This document shows, piece after piece, positions 49,898 through 58,626 of a stretch of 64,000 nt of DNA. Where the stretch lies: assembly GCF_001642575.1 (NCBI RefSeq), contig NZ_LXNG01000045.1, positions 1 to 64,000 on the forward strand, in the 5' to 3' direction. The position numbers and the translations under genes are program-made. Each line of letters starts with the position of its first letter. Within the stretch, counting starts at the first letter, position 1. The stretch is from Xanthomonas floridensis (GTDB lineage Bacteria; Pseudomonadota; Gammaproteobacteria; Xanthomonadales; Xanthomonadaceae). The notes under the pieces are model-generated. The model saw only the letters and a list, made by a program, of their open reading frames with translations, did no database searches and had not been told where the DNA came from.

Positions 49898-51091
49898 TCA
49901 GAAGTCGTACTGGAAGCGGCCGGTCACCGCCAGCGTGTGATCGACCACCGCATTCATCGTGCGGTCGCGGTTGCGGCTGTCGATGACATTGAGCATCACA
50001 CGCAGATTCGGCTTGAAATACCAGTTGCCGCCCAGCGTCCACGACTGCGTGCTGGCATCGATGAAGTTGGGCTGTCCATCCAGATGTTGGTCGCCACGCA
50101 TGTAGTCGTAGCGCAGCGCCAGTTCGAACGCGCCGCTGGGCCGACTGGGCGTGGCGATACGGCTGAAACGACCGGTCTTGCGATCGTAGCCACGCGATTC
50201 GCCGGTGACGAACCAGCTGACCAGACCATAGCTGGCCAGCACCTTGGCATGCTGGCTGCCATCGTCGAGCAGGCCGCCGCTGAATTCGCTCTGCCACGAC
50301 CACGGGCCCAGCACTTCGGCATATTCCAGCGACCACTTGTCGAAATCGGTATCGCGGCCATCGGCAAACCGCGCCAGGGTGATGCGGCTGTTGTTGGCTA
50401 GATCGTTTTCCGGGCGCGGGCGGATCAGCAGCGGCGCCGTGCCGGCGCTGCCGGGGTGCGCGTAGCGCTCGTGCGCCAGGGAGACACCCAGATGGCGCAG
50501 GCGCGCCTCGCCCATTTCCGGTGCGAAGGTCAGGCGCGTGCCCAGTGCGCCGCCCTTGGTGGCCGAATTGTCGATGCTTTCCAAGCTGTAGAGCGCCGTG
50601 GACCAGGTCGCATCCGGGCGATTGGCCTGCCAGGAGATCGCCTTGCGGTAGATCGGCGCCAGCGTGGTGGCCGCGTAGCCGCGTTCCAGGAACGGCCCGT
50701 AGTTGGAGCCGGTGCGGTCGTCCAGCGAGAAGTATTGCTTGAACTGCCCCACGGTCAGCGTGCCGGCCGCGAACTTCTTGGCGATATAGACATCGCGTGC
50801 CAGGATGCCGCGGCTGCCGGGTTCGTACTGCAGGCCGGCGAATTCCGCTTCGGCCTTGTAGTTGAAGCCGTAGAACTTGCCCGCCACATCCAGCCAGGCG
50901 CGCCGGAACTGGGTGTCGTTGCGCTCGGGTGCACCGCGTTCATCGTTGTCGAACACGGTGAAGTCCCAGTGGATCCGCCCACCCACTTCGGCAGTGACCG
51001 GGCCTTCGTCATCGGCCGCATGTGCCGCCGGTGCCAGGCAGAGTGCAGCGCAGGCAGTGAAGGCACGCAGGCGCAAGGTGTCGTTGCTCAC
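49898..51091 (-). CDS. OprO/OprP-like outer-membrane porin
   Basis: A 397-residue porin of the phosphate-selective porin O/P family. The signal peptide ends APAAHA-ADD; the barrel begins EVGGRIHWDFTVFDNDE and has the family segment FRRAWLDVAGKFYGFNYKAEAEFAG, and it ends with the aromatic FQYDF. A GTG start at 51091 is chosen because GGGAGG precedes it and a normal signal peptide begins there; the ATG at 51139 would add 16 unlike residues. It is divergent from the TctD-like regulator and precedes the citrate transporter gene on the same strand, so it may admit citrate through the outer membrane. Confidence 0.85.
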   Translation of the reverse strand: MSNDTLRLRAFTACAALCLAPAAHAADDEGPVTAEVGGRIHWDFTVFDNDERGAPERNDTQFRRAWLDVAGKFYGFNYKAEAEFAGLQYEPGSRGILARDVYIAKKFAAGTLTVGQFKQYFSLDDRTGSNYGPFLERGYAATTLAPIYRKAISWQANRPDATWSTALYSLESIDNSATKGGALGTRLTFAPEMGEARLRHLGVSLAHERYAHPGSAGTAPLLIRPRPENDLANNSRITLARFADGRDTDFDKWSLEYAEVLGPWSWQSEFSGGLLDDGSQHAKVLASYGLVSWFVTGESRGYDRKTGRFSRIATPSRPSGAFELALRYDYMRGDQHLDGQPNFIDASTQSWTLGGNWYFKPNLRVMLNVIDSRNRDRTMNAVVDHTLAVTGRFQYDF

Positions 51092-51204
51092 AGACCCTCC
51101 CAGGTACTTGTGTGAATCACGTTCAGCGATGCACCGCACAAACCGCCGCGGCGCGTTGGCAGCAGCCTAGTCCCGGGAAGCTGTCATGGACCTGTCGTTG
51201 GCGC

Positions 51205-51319
51205 GGGAATGGGGAATCGGGAATGGGGAATCGCAAGGGCGTTAAGAGCTTTTGTCCGCGAGGGCTGTTACCTTCCGGCCGCGACCCATCGCCGTTCCGA
51301 TTCCCCATTCCCGATTCCC
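51205..51319. repeat. Inverted heptamer repeats flanking a 64-base spacer
   Basis: The left arm (51205-51233, GGGAATG/GGGAATC units) and right arm (51298-51319, CGATTCC/CCATTCC units) are perfectly complementary over 22 bases. The right arm ends only five bases before the tctD-like start codon, leaving no visible Shine-Dalgarno sequence. Confidence 0.8.
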
Positions 51320-51324
51320 AATTC

Positions 51325-52026
51325 ATGCGCCTGCTGCTAGTCGAAGACAATGCCGACCTCGCCGATGCCATCGTGCGGCGGATGCGTCGTAGCGGGCATG
51401 CGGTGGATTGGCAGGCCGACGGGTTGGCGGCGGCCAGCGTGCTGCGCTATCAGAGCTTCGATCTGGTGGTGCTGGATATCGGCCTGCCCAAGCTCGACGG
51501 ATTGCGCGTGCTGGCCGGGATGCGCGAGCGTGGCGATACCACGCCGGTCCTGATGCTCACCGCGCGCGACGGTATCGAAGACCGCGTGCAGGCGCTGGAT
51601 GTGGGTGCGGACGACTACCTGGGCAAGCCGTTCGATTTTCGCGAGTTCGAGGCGCGCTGTCGCGTGCTGCTGCGGCGCAACCGCGGGCAGGCCAGCGAAG
51701 TGGTACAGATCGGCGGATTCGTGTTCGACAACGCTGCGCATACGGTGATGCTCGATGGCGCGCCGATCGAATTGCCCAACCGCGAATACCGTCTGCTGGA
51801 AATCCTGATCGGACGGCTGGGCCAGGTAGTGGGCAAGGACGAGATCGGAAACGGGCTGTTCGGTTTCGACGACGATGTCGGGCCCAATGCGATCGAGCTG
51901 TATGTCGGCCGCCTGCGGCGCAAGCTGGCGGCCGCGCCGCTCCGCATCGTCACCGTGCGTGGCGCCGGCTACAAGCTCGAAGAAGCCGATCCGCATGCGC
52001 CGGTGGAGCCGGCCAGCGATGGCTGA
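51325..52026 (+). CDS. tctD: TctD-like OmpR-family response regulator
   Basis: A 233-residue response regulator. The receiver domain (MRLLLVEDNADLADAIVRRM) has the phospho-acceptor Asp51 in VVLDIGLPKLDG, Thr in MLTARD and Lys in LGKPFDFREFEAR; the C-terminal winged helix ends GRLRRKLAAAPLRIVTVRGAGYKLE. It belongs to the TctD branch that controls tricarboxylate uptake, which fits the citrate transporter and porin upstream on the other strand. It overlaps the kinase gene by eight bases. Its start is preceded by heptamer repeat DNA and lacks a recognisable ribosome-binding site. Confidence 0.88.
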   Translation: MRLLLVEDNADLADAIVRRMRRSGHAVDWQADGLAAASVLRYQSFDLVVLDIGLPKLDGLRVLAGMRERGDTTPVLMLTARDGIEDRVQALDVGADDYLGKPFDFREFEARCRVLLRRNRGQASEVVQIGGFVFDNAAHTVMLDGAPIELPNREYRLLEILIGRLGQVVGKDEIGNGLFGFDDDVGPNAIELYVGRLRRKLAAAPLRIVTVRGAGYKLEEADPHAPVEPASDG

Positions 52027-53404
52027 GCCGCTGACGGTGGCGCCGTCGATCCGGCGCACCTTGCTGCTGTACCTGGGCAGCCTGTCGCTGCTGGGCGCGG
52101 TGGTGCTGTTCTTTGCCGCGCGCGATTACGGCGAGCGTGCGGCCAATCGTTCCTATGACCACCTGCTGGTGTCGTCGGCGCTTTCCATCATCGACAGCGT
52201 GGCATTGGTCGGCGGCGACTGGCAGGTGGATCTGCCGTATGCCTCGCTGGACCTGCTCGGCATGGCACCGGAAGACCGCGTGTTCTATCGCGTGTTCGAT
52301 GCGCAGGGCCGCACCATCACCGGCGAGGACAGCTTGCCGCTGCCGGCGCAGGCCCCCAGCGATGAGCGGCCGGTGCTGTTCGATGCGCAGTACAGCGGCG
52401 AGCCGGTGCGCTTTGCGGTGGTGATGCATCGGGTGGCCTCGGCCTCCGAGCAGGGCGAGGTGCGCGTGCAGGTCGGCCAGACCCGGCGTGCACGCGATGC
52501 AGTGGCGCGCGATGTGGTGCTCAATGCCTTGATCGCGATCGGGGTGTTGTCGCTGCTGGCGCTGGGCCTGGTGTGGCTGGGCGTGTACCGCGCGTTGCGG
52601 CCGTTGCAGCGCATCGAGCGCGATCTGTCGCGGCGCGAGCCGTCCGACCTCAAGCCCCTGAGCGTGCCGGCGCCGCAGGAAATGCAGCTGATGGTGACCG
52701 CACTCAATCGCTTCATGGCGCGGCTGTCGTCCAGCAACGAGACCTTGCGTGCGTTCATGGCCGAAGCCGCGCACCAGATGCGGACGCCGCTGGCCGCCTT
52801 GCGTGCGCAGGCGCAGCTGGCCATGGACGACGACGACCCGCGCGAGATGCAGCGCAGCCTGGTCGCGATCGAGCGCAACGCCAGCCACATGAGCCGCTTG
52901 CTCAACCAGTTGCTCAGCGATGCCAGTGTGATCCATCGCGCCAACCTGCAGCGCTTCGCCACCGTGGATCTGGCCGAGGTGCTGCACCAGGCGCTGCACG
53001 AGGCCTTGCCGCGCAGCGAGGGCGCACCGCGCGTGCAATTGGCCATCGACCCGCAACCGGCGCTGCTGCGCGGCGATGCGCTGCTGCTGCGCGAAGCGCT
53101 CAAGAACCTGATCGACAACGCCTGCAAGTACGGCGGCGGCGCGCCGCTGCAGGTGGCACTGACCAGCGACGGACATCAACACGTGCTCACCATCGCCGAC
53201 CACGGCCCCGGCATCCCGGCCGCCGAAGCCGAGCGCGTGTTCGAGCGATTCGTGCGCGGTCCGGACGCGCCTGCCGGCGGCGCCGGGCTGGGGCTGGCCA
53301 TCGTCAAGCGCGTGGTGCAGGCGCATGGCGGCCGTATCGATCTGGCCAACCGGATCGGCGGCGGCCTGATCGCCTCGCTGCATTTTCCTGGAGGAACCGC
53401 ATGA
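52019..53404 (+). CDS. tctE: TctE-like sensor histidine kinase
   Basis: A 461-residue membrane kinase. Two membrane helices (about residues 11-33 and 165-187) flank a periplasmic sensor region of about 130 residues. The phospho-acceptor is His252 in AEAAHQMRTPLAAL, followed by N-box LKNLIDNACKYGGG, G1 DHGPGIPAAEAERVFERF and G2 GGAGLGLAIVKRVV. The periplasmic part is of the TctE type that senses tricarboxylates. It is in an operon with tctD (8-base overlap) and the binding protein (4-base overlap). Confidence 0.88.
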   Translation: MAEPLTVAPSIRRTLLLYLGSLSLLGAVVLFFAARDYGERAANRSYDHLLVSSALSIIDSVALVGGDWQVDLPYASLDLLGMAPEDRVFYRVFDAQGRTITGEDSLPLPAQAPSDERPVLFDAQYSGEPVRFAVVMHRVASASEQGEVRVQVGQTRRARDAVARDVVLNALIAIGVLSLLALGLVWLGVYRALRPLQRIERDLSRREPSDLKPLSVPAPQEMQLMVTALNRFMARLSSSNETLRAFMAEAAHQMRTPLAALRAQAQLAMDDDDPREMQRSLVAIERNASHMSRLLNQLLSDASVIHRANLQRFATVDLAEVLHQALHEALPRSEGAPRVQLAIDPQPALLRGDALLLREALKNLIDNACKYGGGAPLQVALTSDGHQHVLTIADHGPGIPAAEAERVFERFVRGPDAPAGGAGLGLAIVKRVVQAHGGRIDLANRIGGGLIASLHFPGGTA

Positions 53405-54453
53405 TGCGCGCGGCCTGGTTACTGGTGTTGTTGCTGCTGCAAGGTGTTGCCACTGCGGCGCCGGGCGAAGTGCGGCGGTTTCCGGCACGCGGTGCCGCAC
53501 AGGCGCAGCTGCGCGTGCAAGGCTCCACCGACCTGGAAGTGTTTGCGGCGGTGATCCAGGACTACCAGCGCCTGCATCCCACCACCGAAGTGGTCTACGA
53601 GGACGTGATTGCCTGGGACATCTACGATCACTACCTGCACCCGGGCAGAAACGCGATCCAGGCGGACATGCTGATCAGTGCCAGCATGGATCTGCAGACC
53701 AAGCTGGTGAACGATGGCCACGCATTGGCGCACCGTTCTGCGCAGACCGAGGCGTTGCCGGCCTGGGCGCAATGGCGGCACGAGGTGTTCGGCATCAGCT
53801 ACGAGCCGGTGGCCATCGTCTACAACACGCGCAAGCTCGATCCCGCGCGGGTGCCGCGCACACGGCGCCAGTTGCTGGCACTGCTGCGCGCACCGGATGC
53901 GCCATTGCGCGGCAAGGTGGGCACCTACGATGTGGAGCGCAGTGGCGTGGGCTATCTGTTCGCCACCCAGGACGGGCAGGTGGGCAGCATCGCCGGCGCG
54001 CTGCTGGCCGCGTTGGGGGCAAACCAGGTCAGGCTGGAAGAGCGTACCGGGACCTTGCTCGATCGCGTCAGCCGCGGCGAGTTGTTGCTGGCCTACAACG
54101 TGCTCGGGTCCTACGCGCAGACGCGCATCGATGCCGGCGCGCCGCTGGGGATCGTGCAGCCGCAGGACTACACGCTGGTGGCACTGCGCACCGCGGTGAT
54201 TCCCAAGACCGCACCGCATGCGCCCGAGGCGCGCAGGTTCCTGGACTACCTGCTGTCGCCGCGCGGCCAGCAGGTGCTGTCGCGCGAAGCGCGGTTGATG
54301 CCGATCCTGCCGGCGGCCGGCGGTCGCGGCGGGTCGGCGCACCCCCCGTTCCGGCCGATCCCGCTCGGCCCTGGCCTGCTGGTGTATCTGGACAAACTCA
54401 AGCGACGCCAGTTTCTGGATGCCTGGCGCGCGAGCACGCAGCCGCCGCGTTAG
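53401..54453 (+). CDS. Periplasmic extracellular solute-binding protein without transporter partners
   Basis: A 350-residue type-2 periplasmic binding protein (AfuA/FbpA-like bacterial extracellular solute-binding family). The signal peptide ends ATAA-PGE; later segments QADMLISASMDLQTKLVNDG, FGISYEPVAIVYNTRKL, AYNVLGSYAQTR and HAPEARRFLDYLLSPRGQQVLS are typical. Its ATG overlaps the kinase stop (ATGA). No permease or ATPase is nearby, so instead of uptake it may present a ligand to the TctE-like sensor, as seen in some TctDE-type systems. This role is inference. Confidence 0.82.
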   Translation: MMRAAWLLVLLLLQGVATAAPGEVRRFPARGAAQAQLRVQGSTDLEVFAAVIQDYQRLHPTTEVVYEDVIAWDIYDHYLHPGRNAIQADMLISASMDLQTKLVNDGHALAHRSAQTEALPAWAQWRHEVFGISYEPVAIVYNTRKLDPARVPRTRRQLLALLRAPDAPLRGKVGTYDVERSGVGYLFATQDGQVGSIAGALLAALGANQVRLEERTGTLLDRVSRGELLLAYNVLGSYAQTRIDAGAPLGIVQPQDYTLVALRTAVIPKTAPHAPEARRFLDYLLSPRGQQVLSREARLMPILPAAGGRGGSAHPPFRPIPLGPGLLVYLDKLKRRQFLDAWRASTQPPR

Positions 54454-54493
54454 GGCAACGGCATTGGTCGCGTCCATGTGCCAGACTTGGCGC

Positions 54494-55132
54494 ATGGCCG
54501 ATCTCACCATTCTCGTCGCCGACGATCACCCGCTGTTCCGTGCCGCCGTGATCCACGTGCTGCAGCAGACCCTGCCGCAGGCGCAGGTGGTGGAAGCCTC
54601 CAGCGCCACCACGCTGAGCGCGATGCTGCGCTCGCACCCGCAGGCCGAGCTGGTGCTGCTGGATCTGGCCATGCCCGGTGCGCGCGGCTTCTCGGCGTTG
54701 CTGCATGTGCGCGGCGAGCATCCGGACATCCCGGTGGTGGTGATCTCGTCCAACGATCACCCGCGGGTGATCCGGCGCGCGCAGCAGTTTGGTGCGGCCG
54801 GCTTCATTCCCAAGTCCACGCCTGCCGAAACGATCGGCACCGCCGTGGCCAGCGTGCTGGAGGGCGGCACCTGGTTTCCGCCGATGACGGCCGAACGCTC
54901 CGAAGCCGACGCGCAGCTGGCCGCCAAGCTTGCCCAGCTCACCCCGCAGCAGTTCCGCGTGCTGCTGAGCCTGGCCGACGGCTTGCTCAACAAGCAGATT
55001 GCCCATGAGCTGGGGCTGGCCGAAAACACCGTCAAGGTGCATGTCACCGCCATCCTGAAAAAGCTGGATTGCTACAGCCGCACGCAGGCGGCGGTGCTGG
55101 TCAAGGCGCTGGAGCCGGAAGGCGAGGGTTAG
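54494..55132 (+). CDS. LuxR/NarL-type response regulator (ErdR/AgmR-like)
   Basis: A 212-residue regulator. The receiver has the acidic pair in ILVADDHPLFR, phospho-acceptor Asp57 in LVLLDLAMPG and Lys in GFIPKSTPAETI; the GerE/LuxR helix-turn-helix is LTPQQFRVLLSLADGLLNKQIAHELGLAENTVKVHVTAILKKL. It resembles ErdR/AgmR-type regulators that pair with NahK/ErcS-type hybrid kinases, and a kinase of that type is encoded at 59770-62418 on the other strand. It is 40 bases after the binding-protein gene and could be read through from it. Confidence 0.86.
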   Translation: MADLTILVADDHPLFRAAVIHVLQQTLPQAQVVEASSATTLSAMLRSHPQAELVLLDLAMPGARGFSALLHVRGEHPDIPVVVISSNDHPRVIRRAQQFGAAGFIPKSTPAETIGTAVASVLEGGTWFPPMTAERSEADAQLAAKLAQLTPQQFRVLLSLADGLLNKQIAHELGLAENTVKVHVTAILKKLDCYSRTQAAVLVKALEPEGEG

Positions 55133-55301
55133 CAGCGGCAGTGTCCTGGTTGTTGCAGCGGTGATGGCGCCGGTTACTGATGGGGCAAAGGTCAACGACG
55201 GTATCGCCCATGTACTGCTGCAAGCTCCTCGCGCCCGGGCAACTGCCGCCCTGCAGGGCGACAGCCACGTGATGCTTGCTCCCACTGCATGCCACGCAAA
55301 A

Positions 55302-56186
55302 TTACTGCGTCACGGCGCGTAGCCGTTGCATGCCCATGATGCGGAACACGCGCTCGGTCTGCGCCTCGACCACGGCATTGACCGCTTCGGCACCGTAGTC
55401 GGCGAAGTCGACGGTGGTGCGCAGGGGTTTGGCACCCTTGGGCAGCGCAAGCACGCGCGCGATCTCGTCGGCCACTGCCTGCACCGGCGCCGGTTGCCCA
55501 TCGCGAAACAGCCGGCGCAGGCCAGGCTCGTAGTTGTCCACCTCCGGCTGCACGGCGGCGTAGGCCTGTTCCATCGGCTCGGCCGGGCGCACCGCAGTCT
55601 GAAAGTGCGAGGTGCCATCCATGAAGGTGCCGGGCATGACGATCACGGTCTCGATGCCCAGCGGCTGCACTTCGTAGGCGGTGGTTTCGGCAACGGCGTC
55701 CAGCGCATATTTGCCGGCCACGTACGGCATCATGAAGGGCGCCACGATGCGGGTGATGGTGCTGCCGACGTACAGCAACACGCCATCGCCCTGGCGGCGC
55801 AGGTGCGGCAGCGCGGCGCGGTTGAGCCGGTGCGCACCTATCGCATTGGTATTGAAGCTGTCGGCCAGCTGCTCCGGGGTGAAGCCCTCGGCGGTGCCGA
55901 TGAACAGATGCGCGGCGTTGTGGATCACCGCATCCAGGCGGCCGTGCGCGGCTACCACGCCATCGACTGCGTCCTGGCAGGATTGGGTCTGGTGGATATC
56001 CAGATCGACCACCTGTACATAGCCGCCGTGGTCGCTGGCGTAAGCCTCCAGCGCCTGCCGGCGGGCCGTGCTGCGGCCATGCGGATCGCGCACGCCCGCA
56101 TAGACCGCATAGCCGGCGCGGATCAGCGTTTGCGCAGTGAGCAGGCCCATGCCCGAGCCGGCGCCTGAAATCACGACAGTTTTCAT
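55302..56186 (-). CDS. Short-chain dehydrogenase/reductase
   Basis: A 294-residue classical SDR. The Rossmann loop is VVISGAGSGMGLLTAQTL, with IHNAAHL as NAG-like motif, catalytic Ser in LYVGSTITR and YVAGK (Tyr/Lys) at the active site. The ATG at 56186 is used because the family starts at MKTVVISGAG; upstream sequence is unlike it. It begins a minus-strand row with the Atu4866-like and SnoaL-like genes upstream. Substrate unknown. Confidence 0.85.
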   Translation of the reverse strand: MKTVVISGAGSGMGLLTAQTLIRAGYAVYAGVRDPHGRSTARRQALEAYASDHGGYVQVVDLDIHQTQSCQDAVDGVVAAHGRLDAVIHNAAHLFIGTAEGFTPEQLADSFNTNAIGAHRLNRAALPHLRRQGDGVLLYVGSTITRIVAPFMMPYVAGKYALDAVAETTAYEVQPLGIETVIVMPGTFMDGTSHFQTAVRPAEPMEQAYAAVQPEVDNYEPGLRRLFRDGQPAPVQAVADEIARVLALPKGAKPLRTTVDFADYGAEAVNAVVEAQTERVFRIMGMQRLRAVTQ

Positions 56187-56342
56187 GGTGTCTCCTTGAG
56201 AGGGTGCGATGGTGTCGGTGCAGCATTGCCGCTGTTTTCCGCAGGCGAAGGCAGCACGGCTGCGCCGCGCCTGCGCCATGCGCGGTGCAACGTGGGGGAG
56301 GTCACAAGGCGGTGCGGCGGACTGCGGCGATGCGGTGGCGTG

Positions 56343-56729
56343 TCAGTCCGCCCGTTCGCGATGGAAGATCATGCCGCCGTGGTGCAGTTCGTCGGGGCCG
56401 ACGAAACGGCCATCGGCCGTGAATCCGGTGTCATCCCAATAGCGGATGGTGGTGCCGGCGATTTCGTAACGGCCCTGATAGGCGCTTTGACGTGCATCGC
56501 GCGCTTCGTCATAGCGGCCGTTGGCCAGCAAGGCCTGGCGGATCCTGCCGTCGCCGGTGACCCACATGCCGAGGTAGGGGTGTGTTTGCATGGGCGTGTG
56601 CTCCGGCAGGGACGAGGATGTCGGGGGTGCGGGGTGGGCCGCGCTGGCCATGGCGGCGGCATGGCAGGCCACCGCCGCACCGGCGCCAAGCGCCATGGCC
56701 ACGGCGATGCCCATACGCGTATCGGTCAT
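56343..56729 (-). CDS. Secreted Atu4866-like small protein
   Basis: A 128-residue protein with a signal peptide (MGIAVAMALGAGAAVACHAAAMASA) and a mature part HPYLGMWVTGDGRIRQALLANGRYDEARDARQSAYQGRYEIAGTTIRYWDDTGFTADGRF, the signature of the Atu4866 (DUF) small beta-barrel family. It probably resides in the periplasm. Its start overlaps the stop of the SnoaL-like gene (ATGA), so the two are coupled. The family often sits next to SDR or aldo/keto reductase genes, as here. Function unknown. Confidence 0.8.
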   Translation of the reverse strand: MTDTRMGIAVAMALGAGAAVACHAAAMASAAHPAPPTSSSLPEHTPMQTHPYLGMWVTGDGRIRQALLANGRYDEARDARQSAYQGRYEIAGTTIRYWDDTGFTADGRFVGPDELHHGGMIFHRERAD

Positions 56730-57265
56730 CGGCGTGTCCTGCGTTTGAGTTGGGTGGGGGTGCGCTGCAACACGGCGTCGTAGGCGGCAAGATCCAGGAA
56801 CGCATCCACCTCCACCGCCTTGCCGCCCTGCATGCGCAGAATCCACACGTAGCGGTTGCGGTAGCTGCCACCGTCCGGCAGGCCGGCGACGCCTTCCCAT
56901 TGCACGATGACGTGCTCGCCGTCGGCCCACAGCCGTCGCTGCACCGGGCGCAGCGGCGAGGACAGGCGCTCGGTCAGGGGGCGCACGGCCTGGTCGACCA
57001 GTGCGTCGCGGCCGTGCAGGGTGCCCGCGCTCGGACCGGAGCCGTGGATGGTCCAGGCCACGTCCGGGGCCAGCAGTTCCTCGAACAGGTTGCCGTCACC
57101 GGCTTCCCAGCGTGCAAAGGCCGCATCGACGATGCGCTTGTTGCACGGCTGCAGCGCCTGGTCGACGCAGTTGTCGGCGGCGGCCGCCGGGGCGATGGTC
57201 CCCGGGGCCGCGATGCACGCAGCGGCGATCAACAGTGACGCTGCGAAGGTGGACGATCTGCTCAT
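56726..57265 (-). CDS. Secreted SnoaL/NTF2-like protein
   Basis: A 179-residue protein with signal peptide (SSTFAASLLIAAACIAAPGTIAPAAA) and an NTF2-like cone fold: FARWEAGDGNLFEELLAPDVAWTIHGSGPSAGTLHGRDALV and VQWEGVAGLPDGGSYRNRYVWILRMQGGKAVEVDAFLD, the SnoaL-type pattern. Two N-terminal cysteines (NCVDQALQPC) may pair in the periplasm. It lies 15 bases downstream of the aldo/keto reductase gene and is coupled to the Atu4866-like gene, so an operon AKR-SnoaL-Atu4866 is likely. No substrate known. Confidence 0.82.
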   Translation of the reverse strand: MSRSSTFAASLLIAAACIAAPGTIAPAAAADNCVDQALQPCNKRIVDAAFARWEAGDGNLFEELLAPDVAWTIHGSGPSAGTLHGRDALVDQAVRPLTERLSSPLRPVQRRLWADGEHVIVQWEGVAGLPDGGSYRNRYVWILRMQGGKAVEVDAFLDLAAYDAVLQRTPTQLKRRTRR

Positions 57266-57280
57266 GCGCTCACTCCGGTC

Positions 57281-58351
57281 TCAGCTGCGCAGCTGCAAGG
57301 CATGCGTGCCGTAGATCAGCTGCTGCGCCATCGGCCGGCCAATGAAGCGTTCGGGGAAGATCGGCGCCAGCGCACTGGCCTGATCCAGGCGGGCCAGCTG
57401 CGCGTCGCTGAACACGATATCCAGCGCACCGAAGTTGTCTTCGGCCTGCTGCAGCGTGCGCGCGCCCACCAACGGCGAGACCACCGCAGGATGTTGCAAG
57501 GTCCAGGCCAGCGCCACCTGCGAGCGCGAGGCGCCCAGTTCCTCGGCGATGCTGCCGACCACATCGGCGATGTCCAGCGAACGTGCGTTGAGATGCCCGG
57601 TGGAGGCAATCACGCCCTTGCGGCTGGTGGAGACATCCGCGGCATTGTCGTCGGACAGATCATCGCGGCTGTACTTGCCGGTCAGGATGCCACCGCCCAA
57701 CGGCGACCACGGCAACACGCCCAGGCCCAGCTCGCGCGCCATCGGCATCAGTTCGTGTTCGACGCTGCGTTCGACCAGGCTGTATTCGATCTGCAGCGCC
57801 ACCAGCGGCGACCAGCCACGCAGGTCGGCCAGGGTCTGCAGCTGCGCCACGCGCCAGGCCGAGGTATTGCAGATGCCCAGGTACAGCACCTTGCCCGATT
57901 GCACCAGGTGATCCAGCCCGCGCATCACTTCCTCTGGCGAGGTGGTGAAATCCCAGGCATGCAGGTACAGCAGGTCGATGCGATCGGTGTCCAGCTGACG
58001 CAGGCTGGTCTCGACCGAACGGATCAGGTTCAGGCGGTGATTGCCGCCGGAATTGATGTTGTCCGCATCGCGCGCCATGGTGAACTTGGTGGCCAGCACG
58101 AAGCGCTCGCGGCGCTGCTTGATCAGGTTGCCGACGATGCGCTCGGCACCGCCGTTGGTGTAGTTGACCGCGGTGTCGATGAGGTTGCCGCCGCGCTCGG
58201 CATAGGCGGCGAAGATGCGCTCGGCCTCCTTGGCATCGGCGCCCCAGCCCCATTCTTCGCCGAAGGTCATGGTGCCCAGCGAGAGCGGCGAGACGCGCAG
58301 TCCGGAGCGGCCGAGCAGACGATACTGGTTCAACGAACGTGTCTGGGTCAT
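57281..58351 (-). CDS. Aldo/keto reductase
   Basis: A 356-residue NADPH-dependent aldo/keto reductase of the YajO/Tas-like branch. Marks are LGRSGLRVSPLSLGTMTFG at the N-terminus, NLIDTAVNYTNGGAERIVG with the catalytic Tyr, the lysine in FVLATKFT, LLYLHAWDFTTSPEEVMRGLDHLV and the C-terminal cofactor part ASRSQVALAWTLQHPAVVSPLVGARTLQQ. It would reduce an aldehyde or ketone in the cytosol. It is the first gene of the row with the SnoaL-like and Atu4866-like genes. Confidence 0.88.
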   Translation of the reverse strand: MTQTRSLNQYRLLGRSGLRVSPLSLGTMTFGEEWGWGADAKEAERIFAAYAERGGNLIDTAVNYTNGGAERIVGNLIKQRRERFVLATKFTMARDADNINSGGNHRLNLIRSVETSLRQLDTDRIDLLYLHAWDFTTSPEEVMRGLDHLVQSGKVLYLGICNTSAWRVAQLQTLADLRGWSPLVALQIEYSLVERSVEHELMPMARELGLGVLPWSPLGGGILTGKYSRDDLSDDNAADVSTSRKGVIASTGHLNARSLDIADVVGSIAEELGASRSQVALAWTLQHPAVVSPLVGARTLQQAEDNFGALDIVFSDAQLARLDQASALAPIFPERFIGRPMAQQLIYGTHALQLRS

Positions 58352-58505
58352 GCGTGGTTCCTCCTGTGGTTGGCGGCATGTGTCGTGCGATGCACTTTGC
58401 CGCCAACCGGCAGGCCAGCGTGAGCCCGGTTATCCGCCATCCTTGCCCGATCCTCCGGATCGGTCGCCGGGGGCGCCGTCGTGGCAGGCTGCCCTTATCC
58501 CGGTA

Positions 58506-58568
58506 GGAGCGGCCCCGGCCGCGAGGGCGTTGCCAGCAGGGGACGGCCCTCGCGGCCGGGGCCGCTCC
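58506..58568. repeat. REP-like palindrome with 23-bp perfect arms
   Basis: Arms 58506-58528 and 58546-58568 (GGAGCGGCCCCGGCCGCGAGGGC and its complement, 23 bp) are separated by 17 bases. It lies in the 275-base gap between the divergent-ended DUF1460 3' end and the aldo/keto reductase start. It resembles the GTAGGAGCGRCYYYGGYCGCGA-type repeats scattered in Xanthomonas and Pseudomonas genomes. Confidence 0.8.
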
Positions 58569-58626
58569 CACGATGCGCGTTGGACATGGATCGGTGTGGA
58601 CACAGGGCGCCCAGGTCGGGCTGTCC

